From RGIG1681 sp045657465 (GTDB taxonomy: Bacteria; Bacillota; Clostridia; Christensenellales; UBA1242), in contig JAZOTD010000007.1 of assembly GCA_045657465.1 (NCBI GenBank), forward strand, positions 1-64,000: a stretch of DNA of 64,000 nucleotides, given 5' to 3'. Positions 51,849 through 60,870 of the stretch are shown piece after piece. Each line of letters starts with the position of its first letter. The stretch's first letter is position 1. The notes beneath the pieces were generated by a model that saw nothing but the letters and a program-made list of their open reading frames with translations, searched no databases and was not told the DNA's origin. Made by a program: the position numbers and the translations under genes.

Positions 51849-53294
51849 TTAAATTTCGACATCATCAAGTGAATCAAACACTGCCGAAAGTTGTTCTTTT
51901 GTGTAGTTGTGATGTGCATAGTCTTGCTTTTGTGATTCAGCATTTTGAGCGGGTTTGGTTTTAAAATTTTTCACAACATCAGCTGTGATTGAAATGCCTT
52001 GCTCATGAAAGTCTGCAAGCACGCGATTGAGATAGGTGACAGGGTTGTTTTTGCCTTCGGCAAGTTCTGTTGCCAAAAGCACTTGCTCGTGCGAAAAACC
52101 CCAGTTAACTGTCCAAGTTTTATAAAAGTCACGGTCATAACTTGACACGGTTCTAACAAGTCCAGTTTTGTCTAAAACTTCTTTAATAAGTTCGTCGGTT
52201 TGAATGATTGCGCCAATATATTGCATGATTGATTCAGTTGAAATCAAACCAAGTTTGAAGAACTTTTGAACAATAGTGTTCATTCCGTCAAGCGTTCTTA
52301 TGCTTTGCTTAAAACAATAGTTTGAAATATATTCAAGTGTGTCAGCGTTAAATCCTTTGTTGAACCAGTCTATGATGTAAGTGTCAACAACGTTTTCAAG
52401 GTTTTGATAATAAAGCCCAAGCGTTCTTGAAATATTTTTTGCTGATTCAAACATCGCGTCACGAGCACTAGAAAATGCAGAAATTTCTTCAATGGTGAAG
52501 AGTTTTTGTTCAAAATATTTTGAGAGCAATGAGTCTAGCTTTGCAAATCCACCTTTTTTGTTTAAGGTTTTTGCAACAGCAATGACGGTTCCGTGAGTAA
52601 ACCCAAAACTGTTTGTCCATTTAAGATATAGGTTGCGTTCGTCAATATCAGCTTCACGCTTTAAACCAAGTGCAGAAAGAATCTGTTTGATTTCTTGTGT
52701 TGATTTTTCTTGTTCCATAAACTTTTGTTCAACGGTTTCAATAGTTTTGAGTCCGTCTCTGGCAAAGTCTTTTGCCACAGCTAAAATATATGGATAACCA
52801 ATTGCAGTTGACTTGATTTTTGTGCAATATTTGGCAATCAAAACCAACGCTTCTGGTTCAAAATGATAAACCTCGATGAGTGAATAATATTCGTTATATT
52901 CGTTTGGAGTGATCATTCTGCCTTCAATAACGCTTTGCATTTGCTTGTTAAAGTCGGCATATTTTTCTTTATTTCTAATTTTTGCACTGCCAGAATGTGC
53001 ACGAACTGGCAAAAATTTGATTTCGAGTGGGTTGGTTGATGCGAGTTGCACAAGACCCATTTCTTGCCAGTAAGTAAAAGACTTAAGCACTTGGTCTTCA
53101 GTGAGTGATAAAACCTTGCAAATTGTGTCAAGGTTGTTGTCTTCAATGTTTGGATTTGAGCACAAATTAAGACCATATAGATAAACCTTTACGTCGTCGC
53201 CGGTTGCTTGTGGCAAAAATTCATTCAAAAAGGTGTTGTCTAAAACGGTGTAACCATCCATAACAAGTTTGCTTGAAAATGTGCAAAGTGCCAA
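51849..53294 (-). CDS. dnaB: Primosome protein with four DnaD-like modules (DnaB type)
   Basis: 481 residues from a TTG at 53294 with AGGAGG eight bases before it. A winged-helix-like N-domain (1-100), then four similar modules at about 138-184, 223-268, 305-353 and 389-437, each with an aromatic W/Y-x-GF or HF start (VYHFEPEAL, NSFGFTHGT, WFNKGFNAD, VNWGFSHEQ) and a second helix ending in GL or GI. These match the DnaB_2/DnaD domain. B. subtilis DnaB has two to three. It prepares the origin for helicase loading by DnaI, encoded next. Confidence 0.8.
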   Translation of the reverse strand: MALCTFSSKLVMDGYTVLDNTFLNEFLPQATGDDVKVYLYGLNLCSNPNIEDNNLDTICKVLSLTEDQVLKSFTYWQEMGLVQLASTNPLEIKFLPVRAHSGSAKIRNKEKYADFNKQMQSVIEGRMITPNEYNEYYSLIEVYHFEPEALVLIAKYCTKIKSTAIGYPYILAVAKDFARDGLKTIETVEQKFMEQEKSTQEIKQILSALGLKREADIDERNLYLKWTNSFGFTHGTVIAVAKTLNKKGGFAKLDSLLSKYFEQKLFTIEEISAFSSARDAMFESAKNISRTLGLYYQNLENVVDTYIIDWFNKGFNADTLEYISNYCFKQSIRTLDGMNTIVQKFFKLGLISTESIMQYIGAIIQTDELIKEVLDKTGLVRTVSSYDRDFYKTWTVNWGFSHEQVLLATELAEGKNNPVTYLNRVLADFHEQGISITADVVKNFKTKPAQNAESQKQDYAHHNYTKEQLSAVFDSLDDVEI

Positions 53295-53324
53295 AATAGA
53301 GTCCTCCTAGCCATGCAAAATTAA

Positions 53325-53353
53325 TTGCAATATTTTATAAACAAGTTTATAAT
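53325..53353 (+). promoter_or_regulatory. Promoter of sbcDC, overlapped by a palindrome
   Basis: TTGCAA (53325-53330), 17 bases, TATAAT (53348-53353). The 18-base palindrome TTATAAACAAGTTTATAA (53335-53352) overlaps spacer and -10; a second repeat TGCAA...TTGCA lies at 53314-53329. Confidence 0.6.
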
Positions 53354-53426
53354 AACACTAACAAAGCAAAAATTCAACCAATAATTTTTTAATTTATGCT
53401 TAAAATATCTCAAGGAGCTAATTTTA

Positions 53427-54596
53427 GTGAAATTTTTACATACTGCAGACTGGCATTTGGGGGTTAAAACCAATGGCCGTGATAGACTTAACGAACAAAA
53501 ACGCGTGCTTGATGAAATTGAATCAATTGTTACTTATGAAAATGTTGATTGCGTGATTATTGCTGGCGACATTTTCAATACCGCAAGCCCTTCAGCTGAT
53601 GCTGAAGAGTTGTTTTTTGATAGCATTCAAAAGCTTTCAAATGGTGGCGAAAGATTTGTGTTTGTGCTTGCAGGCAATCATGATGACCCAACAAGACTTT
53701 CTGCGGGGCTTCCTCTTGCAACAAAGCACAACATTGCATTGGTGGGTTCACTTGAAAAATTGAAAGAAAACAGCTTCAACAAAAACGCAATGATTAAGGT
53801 TGTTGAAACTGGCAAAGGACACATCAAGATTCAAAAAAATGAAGAGATTGTGACTATTGCATATCTACCATATCCAAATGAAGTTCGAATCACTGAAAAA
53901 GTTGACAGTGACCTTTCATATGCCGAAAAAGTTAAGGCATGGGCAGAAATTTCTGCCAGTGCATTTTCTAATGATTCACTCAATATTTTTGTGTCGCATT
54001 TGTTTATGGTTGGCTCAAAAACGAAAGATGGAATTGTTAAAGTTGGCGACATCATGGCGGTTCCACAAAATATGCTTCCAGAAGCAGATTACACAGCGCT
54101 TGGTCACATTCACACATGGCAAAGTCTTGGAAATAATACATATTATTCAGGTGCAATCAACAAACTCTCTGTTGGTCAGCCTGATATGTCTGTTACGATT
54201 TTTGAATCAGAAAACAGAAACATCACTGAGGTTAAACAGATAAAATTAAAAAACACAGCAAGATATGAAAAAGTTACAGCGACTTCAATAGAAAATGCTG
54301 AAGAGCTTCTTGCTGAATTTGATGATAATGACATCGTTGAACTTGAAATTGTTCAAAGCGAACCATTGTCTGCATCTAGCATAAAATCACTCCGCAAGGA
54401 GTTTGCTTGCATATCAAACATTTCACTTGTTAGAACTGGAGAGGCTATAAATGTTGAAACTGGCAAAAAACGCAAGTTTTTAAGTGATGAAGAATTGTTT
54501 AAAGAATTTTATAAGTCACTCCGTGGTGTTGAGCCTAGTGAAGATATTGTGAAAATGTATATCGATTGCAAAGGGGGAGAAGATGAAACCAATTAA
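53427..54596 (+). CDS. sbcD: Nuclease subunit SbcD (Mre11-like)
   Basis: 389 residues from a GTG with AAGGAG. Phosphoesterase motifs in order: FLHTADWHLG (D8, H10), IIAGDIFNTA, LAGNHDDP, VSHLFM and LGHIHTWQ. Mn-dependent nuclease that opens hairpins and cleans DNA ends with SbcC. Its last 14 bases overlap the sbcC start, so translation is coupled. Confidence 0.96.
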   Translation: MKFLHTADWHLGVKTNGRDRLNEQKRVLDEIESIVTYENVDCVIIAGDIFNTASPSADAEELFFDSIQKLSNGGERFVFVLAGNHDDPTRLSAGLPLATKHNIALVGSLEKLKENSFNKNAMIKVVETGKGHIKIQKNEEIVTIAYLPYPNEVRITEKVDSDLSYAEKVKAWAEISASAFSNDSLNIFVSHLFMVGSKTKDGIVKVGDIMAVPQNMLPEADYTALGHIHTWQSLGNNTYYSGAINKLSVGQPDMSVTIFESENRNITEVKQIKLKNTARYEKVTATSIENAEELLAEFDDNDIVELEIVQSEPLSASSIKSLRKEFACISNISLVRTGEAINVETGKKRKFLSDEELFKEFYKSLRGVEPSEDIVKMYIDCKGGEDETN

Positions 54597-57500
54597 ACTA
54601 GAAATTGAAGGCCTTAACAGTTTTGAAAGCAGACAGGTGCTTGATTTTGAGTCACTTGGTGACGGCGTTTTTGGAATTTTTGGAAAAACCGGAAGCGGAA
54701 AATCCACCATTTTAGATGCAATCACACTTGCACTTTATGGCAAGATTGAAAGAATTAAACAAAACATTAATTTTGTGAACACAAAATGCTCAAAAGCTGA
54801 AGCTTCTTTGGTGTTTGAAATTTTTCATGCAGGCAAAACCAGAAGATATGAAGTTTTAAGAACCTTTGCAAAAAAGAAAAACGGAAAAGATCTTGATGCA
54901 TCGGCATCACTTTATGAATTAAATGAAAGCGAGAAAGCACTTGTTGAAGAAGGCACAAACAAGGTTAATGAAAAAATATTTTCAATCATTGGTTTAGGAG
55001 CAAGAGAATTTGCTAAATGCATTGCACTTCCACAAGGCGAATTTTCAGCCTTTTTGCAAGCACAACCAGCAGAACGAACTGAGATAATGAGCAATATTTT
55101 TGACCTTACAAAATATGGTGAAAAACTTTCGCTTGCAGTTAAAGAAAAAGTTAATGAATATGACAAACAGGTGTCAGTTCTTGCCGCATCTGCAGACATG
55201 GTTGCTTATGCGAGTGACGAGGTTTTAAACGCTGCAAAAACAGGTTTTAGCGATGTGAAAACTGAATATGAAACCGTTTCAAAAAATCTTGAAGAAAAAT
55301 CAAATGAGTTTGCAAAATCACAGAAAAACTTGGAAAGATTTAAAGAACTTGAAGTTGTTTTAAGTGGTTTAAATGATTTAGAAAAAGAAGAGCGAGACAT
55401 TCAAAATCTTGTGGTTGAAATCGAAAGAGCAACTGCTGCAAATCAAATTAAAACCGACTTTGAAAAACTCAAAAAGACCGAAGCTGATGAAAAAGCATTG
55501 GCTGAAAAAATCTCTTCACTAAATGAGATAAAGCTTCAAAAAATGGGCGAAGTTCAATCAATCGAAGTTGAACTGAAAGACTTCAAAGAAGTTTATGACG
55601 CAAAACTTTTAGAACTAAACAGCAAAATAGCATCACTTAAAGAGCTTGAAAAATATGAAGAAGAAATAAAAACGCTTAAAGAAGAAAGGGTTGAGTTTGA
55701 AGAAAAAATTGAAGCGAAAAAAGCTGAGCTTTTAGAAGAACAAGAAAACAACGGCTATTATGTTTCAACGGTGTCAACCATACAATCAAAAATCACAGCA
55801 ATTGATGAATTTATTGAAGCAAACAAACCTGACGTTGAAATTTCATATGCTTTAGAGCAAACAAAGGGCATTGAAAGTGAGCTTATTTTAATTGAAGACT
55901 TTTACAAAAAGATTGAGTTTTTGATTGACCAAACAGAACAAGATTTAAAAATCGTTCAAGAAGAATATAATGGCGACATTAAAGAAGAAAAAAATCTAAA
56001 AGCAAAATGCGAGCAGATTCAAAAATCAATTGAAGTTGCATTTGAAGAAGTAGATTCAACTGACTTTATGCGTCTTAGAAGTTGCGACAAAGAACTTGAA
56101 GGCATGAGAGAAGTTGATGTTTTGGTTAAAAACATTGACCTTCAAATTCAAAAACTTGTTGATGAAAACGATAGCAGAAAAGGTGTTGTTTCATCAGTAG
56201 GGTTGCAAATTGATGAAGCGTCAAGAACCCTTGCTGAATATGAAGCTCAAATCACTATTCAAGAAAAAGAGGTTGCAAACACTAGAGAAACTCGTGAAGA
56301 AATGCTCGGCGAAAACGTTGTTTCAATGATTTCTAATCATTTAAAGATTGGCGAATTTTGTCCGGTTTGTTCAAACAGAGTAATTCAAAAAATCTATAGT
56401 GAAACAACCGACCTTGCTAGTATTGATGGTGAAGTTGAAAGTGCTGTGTCAAAACTCAAAGCAATGCGTTATGAAAGGGACAAATTGCTTGCAAATTTAA
56501 TATCTTTAAAAGCAAGATATGAATATGAAAAGGCACAAATCGAAATTAATTTAAATGAAATCAAATCGCTTGAAGAAGGCAAAAACAAGCTCTATCAACG
56601 TTATGTTGATAATAACGACCAAAGCAAAGAAAATTTTGAAAAATTCTATGAATTGTTGCAAAACACAGCAGATAGCCTTGAAGAATTAATTGTTCTTCAA
56701 GAAAATATTAGAAAAGCCGAAATAGATGTTTTGGTAAGAAAGGCACAATCAGGCACGAAGGTTTCTTTGCTTAAGAGTTACCTTGAGAGTTTGATTGATA
56801 TATTGTATGATTTGCAAAAGAAAAAAGCAGAACGTGAATTCGCAATCTATAATGTGAACGAACGTTATGCAAATTTGAAAGAATACAAAAAACAAATCGC
56901 AGAAGGAAAAAATATCGAGCTTGAAATTGACCTTAAAAAAGAAGAGCGTATGAATCTTCGTGACGAACAAATTAGGGTTACTGAAGAAAAGTCTAAATCA
57001 GACTTAAAGATTGCAGACATCAAACTTGCAATTGAAGTTTTAAGTGAAAAACTTGCAAATGCTGAAAAACAAATTTTATCGCTTAGTGCAAAGATTTTGG
57101 CGAGTGGAGTTCCTGAAGGTGTGCACGTTGAAGATGAAATTACAGAGACCGACAAGGCAATTCAAAAACTCAAATTTGATTATGACAACAAGCAGGTTCA
57201 CTATGAATCATGCAAAGAGAACTTGAGCAGAACTGAAAATGAATATAATGTTTCATCTTCAATTTTGTCGTCAAAAAGGGCGGAAATCTTTGAACTTCAA
57301 GGCATTGTAAATTCAGCAATGACTAAAAACAACTTCAAGAGCAATGAAGACCTTGAAAACTCATTTGTTGATTCAAATGAAATTAAAAATAAACAAAATA
57401 TCGTTAATGAACACAACGACAAATTGCGACTTTTAAACTCACAAAAGCTCTTGCTTGAACAAGAAGAAGTTGTTCAGGTTGATGCAAAGGCACTCAAAGT

Positions 57501-58149
57501 TCTTGAAAATGAAATTAATGAACTTAATGAGCAGGTTAAAAAACTTTCAGAACTTGTTGGAAAAGCGGGTGCCGAACTTGAACGCATCGAAGAAGCAAAT
57601 CAAAAACTCAAACAGTTTAGCGGCGACCTTGAAATTGCAAAACACAATTATGACACCGCAAAAGAACTTTCAAATGTTCTTAGGGGCAAGGCACTTGCTG
57701 AATATGTTTGTGAAGAATATTTGCAAGAAATTACAGTTTCTGCAAACCAAAAACTTGATATGCTCATGGATGGCAGATACACATTAAAATTTGAAAACAA
57801 AGAATTCTTTGTTGAAGACAACTTTAACGATGGAAAGGTTAGACCTGCAAGCACGCTTTCAGGTGGTGAAACCTTTGTTGTGAGCTTGAGTTTGGCACTT
57901 TCAATTTCTGATGCAATTTCAATGCTTTCATCAAGAAGTATGGATTTCTTCTTCTTGGATGAAGGTTTTGGAACATTAGATGCTGAACTTTGTTCGGTTG
58001 TTATTTCTTCACTTTACAAACTTGAAAGTCAAAACTTGAAAATTGGTCTCATTTCACACGTTGCAGAACTTGAAGAATCTGTTAAAAATAGAGTTTATGT
58101 AACAAAGGGCAATGGTGGTTCAAAAATCAAGGTTGAACACAGTCTATAA
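54583..58149 (+). CDS. sbcC: Nuclease complex ATPase SbcC (Rad50-like)
   Basis: 1188 residues; ATG with GGGGGAG inside sbcD. Walker A GKTGSGKST (34-42), then two long coiled coils around a zinc hook FCPVCSNRV near residue 595, and the C-terminal half of the ATPase with LSGGETFVVSLSLALSISD and FFFLDEGFGTLD. Holds and unwinds DNA ends for SbcD. Length is in the upper range for Firmicutes. Ends at a strong terminator. Confidence 0.97.
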   Translation: MKPIKLEIEGLNSFESRQVLDFESLGDGVFGIFGKTGSGKSTILDAITLALYGKIERIKQNINFVNTKCSKAEASLVFEIFHAGKTRRYEVLRTFAKKKNGKDLDASASLYELNESEKALVEEGTNKVNEKIFSIIGLGAREFAKCIALPQGEFSAFLQAQPAERTEIMSNIFDLTKYGEKLSLAVKEKVNEYDKQVSVLAASADMVAYASDEVLNAAKTGFSDVKTEYETVSKNLEEKSNEFAKSQKNLERFKELEVVLSGLNDLEKEERDIQNLVVEIERATAANQIKTDFEKLKKTEADEKALAEKISSLNEIKLQKMGEVQSIEVELKDFKEVYDAKLLELNSKIASLKELEKYEEEIKTLKEERVEFEEKIEAKKAELLEEQENNGYYVSTVSTIQSKITAIDEFIEANKPDVEISYALEQTKGIESELILIEDFYKKIEFLIDQTEQDLKIVQEEYNGDIKEEKNLKAKCEQIQKSIEVAFEEVDSTDFMRLRSCDKELEGMREVDVLVKNIDLQIQKLVDENDSRKGVVSSVGLQIDEASRTLAEYEAQITIQEKEVANTRETREEMLGENVVSMISNHLKIGEFCPVCSNRVIQKIYSETTDLASIDGEVESAVSKLKAMRYERDKLLANLISLKARYEYEKAQIEINLNEIKSLEEGKNKLYQRYVDNNDQSKENFEKFYELLQNTADSLEELIVLQENIRKAEIDVLVRKAQSGTKVSLLKSYLESLIDILYDLQKKKAEREFAIYNVNERYANLKEYKKQIAEGKNIELEIDLKKEERMNLRDEQIRVTEEKSKSDLKIADIKLAIEVLSEKLANAEKQILSLSAKILASGVPEGVHVEDEITETDKAIQKLKFDYDNKQVHYESCKENLSRTENEYNVSSSILSSKRAEIFELQGIVNSAMTKNNFKSNEDLENSFVDSNEIKNKQNIVNEHNDKLRLLNSQKLLLEQEEVVQVDAKALKVLENEINELNEQVKKLSELVGKAGAELERIEEANQKLKQFSGDLEIAKHNYDTAKELSNVLRGKALAEYVCEEYLQEITVSANQKLDMLMDGRYTLKFENKEFFVEDNFNDGKVRPASTLSGGETFVVSLSLALSISDAISMLSSRSMDFFFLDEGFGTLDAELCSVVISSLYKLESQNLKIGLISHVAELEESVKNRVYVTKGNGGSKIKVEHSL

Positions 58150-58166
58150 CAAAAAAATTGTAAAAT

Positions 58167-58195
58167 AAAAACACCGATTTTTCGGTGTTTTTTTG
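58167..58195. terminator. Bidirectional terminator
   Basis: Stem ACACCGA/TCGGTGT, loop TTTT, with A and T runs on both sides, between sbcC and the leftward GT8 gene. Confidence 0.9.
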
Positions 58196-58200
58196 TTGAT

Positions 58201-59115
58201 TTAATCGTCTTTTATTTTTGATTTTAATTCATCATAAAAAGCGGTTTGTTCAGCATATTTCCAAAAATATTTGTTATATTTTGAAGTGGTGCGTTTCCAA
58301 GGTTTTCTTGCACCTGAATAGTGAATGATTTTTGGAGTTTTTTCACTTTCTTCAAATTCTTTGAATAGTTTTTTTGGCATGCTGTGATATATGTCATAAA
58401 TATCTTCAACAAAATCCCATTCAGCGTCAATGATGTTTACACTGTCTTTGCAAAGATAATTGAGAAGGTCTTGGTCATATTGTTTCCAGTTTTTAGAAAC
58501 TGCCATATCAAGCAGTTCTTTGGTGTTAAATTTTTCATTAAAAAGAGCGTTGTTTATAACAAGAACACCTGAAATAAAATAGTCATCAAAGTTGATGATA
58601 CCAAGCTCGCTAATGCGATATTTTGTGCGTTCATAATTGTTGTTATAGCAGTTTGCAATGCCTTCATAATCACGCACAGCTGACACCAGTTTGGAGTTGT
58701 CAGCAAATTTTAAGAGTTTAGAGATGTCGTCTAGAACAATAAGGTCAGCATCTAAAAAGATTACATGGTCATAATCAGCCATGATTGCTGGTGCTAAAAT
58801 TCTAAAATAAATTTCATCAGAATATTTTGTGCTAAAAATATCAGACTCGATATAAAAGTTGTAGCCATAAATATATGGCGAAACGTTCACAAACCTAATT
58901 GAAAAGTTTGCGTGTCTTGCAATGAGTGACAAAAGTTTAACTTTGTTTTCATCTGAAATTTCTGTTGTTAAAATGACAATATCATAGTTGTTTTCTGCGT
59001 TTGCATGGTCTATGATTGACGCAATTTCGGTTGCGAGCATAGGCACATAATTGTCGTTTGCAGAAAAGCAAATTGGCACAGAATTTTCTTGAAATGCAGG
59101 TTTAATTTTCTCCAT
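58201..59115 (-). CDS. Glycosyltransferase family 8 protein
   Basis: 304 residues from the ATG at 59115, which has AGGAG at six bases; the ATG at 59121 touches that site and is not used. GT8 marks: PICFSANDNYVPML at the start, VIFLDADLIVL with DAD at 122-124 (metal and sugar nucleotide), SGVLVINNALF, and IIHYSGARKPW (H265 to W273). A retaining transferase using UDP-sugar, likely for cell-surface glycans. Single gene. Confidence 0.92.
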   Translation of the reverse strand: MEKIKPAFQENSVPICFSANDNYVPMLATEIASIIDHANAENNYDIVILTTEISDENKVKLLSLIARHANFSIRFVNVSPYIYGYNFYIESDIFSTKYSDEIYFRILAPAIMADYDHVIFLDADLIVLDDISKLLKFADNSKLVSAVRDYEGIANCYNNNYERTKYRISELGIINFDDYFISGVLVINNALFNEKFNTKELLDMAVSKNWKQYDQDLLNYLCKDSVNIIDAEWDFVEDIYDIYHSMPKKLFKEFEESEKTPKIIHYSGARKPWKRTTSKYNKYFWKYAEQTAFYDELKSKIKDD

Positions 59116-59220
59116 AAACATCTCCTAACTATATTGTATCAAAAACAAATTAGTGTTGGCAAATAATATGGGTATAAATAGAATAAAAATAATCAATAAA
59201 TGTTATAAAAATAATTAATA

Positions 59221-59248
59221 AAAAAAGATAGTCAAAATTGACTATCTT
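59221..59248 (-). terminator. Terminator overlapping the LOG-gene stop codon
   Basis: Stem AAGATAGTCAA/TTGACTATCTT with a two-base centre, then a T run on the minus strand. Confidence 0.85.
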
Positions 59249-59808
59249 GCTGCGTGTTCATCAAACACTTTTTGTCTGCAACGATCAAGTGCTTCAATAA
59301 CTTCTTCTGGGGTGTTGCACCATGTAAAGAACTTGTATTGTTCTTCATTAAGAGCACCGGCCTCGAGCATAAAATCGTTCATTTCTTTAAGCTTGTCATA
59401 GAACCCATTGATGTTATAAATGATAACTTCGTCAGTGTCAAACTTGCTTTTGATTGAATCTGTGATCATATAAAGTTCTGCCAATGTTCCGTTTCCGCCT
59501 GGAAGAACAAGTGTTGCACGTGTGTTTTTAAGAGCTACTTGTTGCAATAAAAACAATGTATCAACTTGTGTGATTGAGTTTGCAATCATACCTTCTGCTT
59601 CATGAGCATATGGTGCAGGAACAATAATGTCTACAAAACCATCGCCTTCAATCATTTTATTATACATTGCACCGATAGAACCTGTTTGTGCACCTACGCA
59701 GATGATTCCGTCATTGTGGTCGAGAATGTTTTGACCGATTACGTCAACACCTTCAAGATATTGTGGTTTAATTCTGGCGTCAACAGTTCCGCAAATAAAA
59801 ATTTTCAT
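59242..59808 (-). CDS. LOG-family nucleotide-processing protein
   Basis: 188 residues; ATG with AAGGAG. The motif LVLPGGNGTLAE (PGGxGTxxE at 103-111) and an early FICGTVDARI match the LOG/'lysine decarboxylase' family, whose members cleave ribose 5-phosphate from nucleotides. The usual G-G-x-x-G-x-M stretch is seen as GAQTGSIGAMY. True lysine decarboxylase activity is not expected. Single gene. Confidence 0.85.
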   Translation of the reverse strand: MKIFICGTVDARIKPQYLEGVDVIGQNILDHNDGIICVGAQTGSIGAMYNKMIEGDGFVDIIVPAPYAHEAEGMIANSITQVDTLFLLQQVALKNTRATLVLPGGNGTLAELYMITDSIKSKFDTDEVIIYNINGFYDKLKEMNDFMLEAGALNEEQYKFFTWCNTPEEVIEALDRCRQKVFDEHAAR

Positions 59809-59874
59809 AATGTCTCCTTAATTTAGGTTTATTGTATGTTTAATTTAGCATAATAATTTGCTTTTGGCAAACGA

Positions 59875-60774
59875 TTAAAATGTAAATTTTTTGTCTTGAG
59901 TTGAAAAGTCTGGAGTGTAGACAGTTTCAGCACTTGAAAACTCTTGAACAAAGGCATTTTTAAAGCCAAGAGAGTTGAGTTTTGAAACAAGCACCTTATA
60001 TTCAAGTGGTGTAATTTTTCTGTTAATTTCTTTGCAAGTATCAGCCTTTGCCATTGGCACATATTGACTCATCAAACTAAAATATGTTTCGTTTCCAAGA
60101 TGGTCATAAACCCAGTCAATAATTTTTTTGCTATCGTTAGTTTGGTTTGGTAAAACAAGATGCCTAACAATGACGCCTTTTTTCATAAAACCATTTTCAA
60201 TAATGTCGATAGGTTCATTTTTGCGCATTTGCAAAACCGCCTTTGAGCATTCTTCAAAATAGTTTGGAGCCAGTGACAACTTGCCAGATAATTCACTTGA
60301 AAAATATTTGATATCTGTCAAATAAATGTCGACATAGTCTTTCAAGAGTTCAATTGTTTCTGCTTTTTCATAGCCTGAAGTGTTCCACACAATAGGAATT
60401 TTTGGTCTATATATATTTAATGCTTCAATGATTTGTTTTGTGTAGTGGGTTGGTGAAACAAGATTGATGTTGTTTGCACCAGCTTCTTCAAGCTGTTTAA
60501 AAATGTCTGCAAGAGCATTGCACGAAATTTCTTTTCCTAAGCCACCAGCAGAGATTTCGCTGTTTTGACAATAAATGCATTTGAGTGTGCAGTTTGAAAA
60601 AAACACAGCACCACTTCCGCCACCATCAGGGTTTTCTCCACTGATTATTGGTTCTTCAAAATAGTGTTGCATCACCTTTGACACTTTTGCCAAATTTGAG
60701 CCCTTGCAAAAACCACCAGCAGAAAGTCTGTCGGCATTGCAGTTACGTGGGCATATGTTACATAGATTTTCCAT
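59875..60774 (-). CDS. Radical SAM protein, PflX-like (COG1313)
   Basis: 299 residues from the ATG at 60774. Radical SAM cluster NCTLKCIYCQ with C62, C66 and C69 (CxxxCxxC); a second Cys set at the start (CNICPRNC, C5, C8, C12, then C23). This matches the PflX family of pyruvate-formate-lyase-activase homologues, whose targets are unproven. A longer frame to 60879 is rejected because it crosses the promoter. No ribosome site: TATAAT ends seven bases before the ATG, so leaderless expression is likely. Confidence 0.85.
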   Translation of the reverse strand: MENLCNICPRNCNADRLSAGGFCKGSNLAKVSKVMQHYFEEPIISGENPDGGGSGAVFFSNCTLKCIYCQNSEISAGGLGKEISCNALADIFKQLEEAGANNINLVSPTHYTKQIIEALNIYRPKIPIVWNTSGYEKAETIELLKDYVDIYLTDIKYFSSELSGKLSLAPNYFEECSKAVLQMRKNEPIDIIENGFMKKGVIVRHLVLPNQTNDSKKIIDWVYDHLGNETYFSLMSQYVPMAKADTCKEINRKITPLEYKVLVSKLNSLGFKNAFVQEFSSAETVYTPDFSTQDKKFTF

Positions 60775-60781
60775 AGCAACA

Positions 60782-60809
60782 ATTATAAATTTTAATAAGG
60801 CGATGTCAA
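60782..60809 (-). promoter_or_regulatory. Promoter abutting the ATG of the radical SAM gene
   Basis: Minus strand: TTGACA (60809-60804), 16 bases, TATAAT (60787-60782); ATG at 60774. Both boxes are perfect. Confidence 0.75.
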
Positions 60810-60823
60810 ATAAATCAAAATAA

Positions 60824-60852
60824 TTGAAAAATACGCCATGTTGTGCTATAAT
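60824..60852 (+). promoter_or_regulatory. Promoter of the rRNA methyltransferase operon
   Basis: TTGAAA (60824-60829), 17 bases, TATAAT (60847-60852). Divergent from the radical SAM promoter. Confidence 0.7.
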
Positions 60853-60870
60853 CCAAACTGTAGGTGAATT

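Noticed and set aside
59242..59808. Lysine decarboxylase
   Set aside because: The PGGxGT family was once named so, but characterised members are LOG phosphoribohydrolases; no PLP site is seen.
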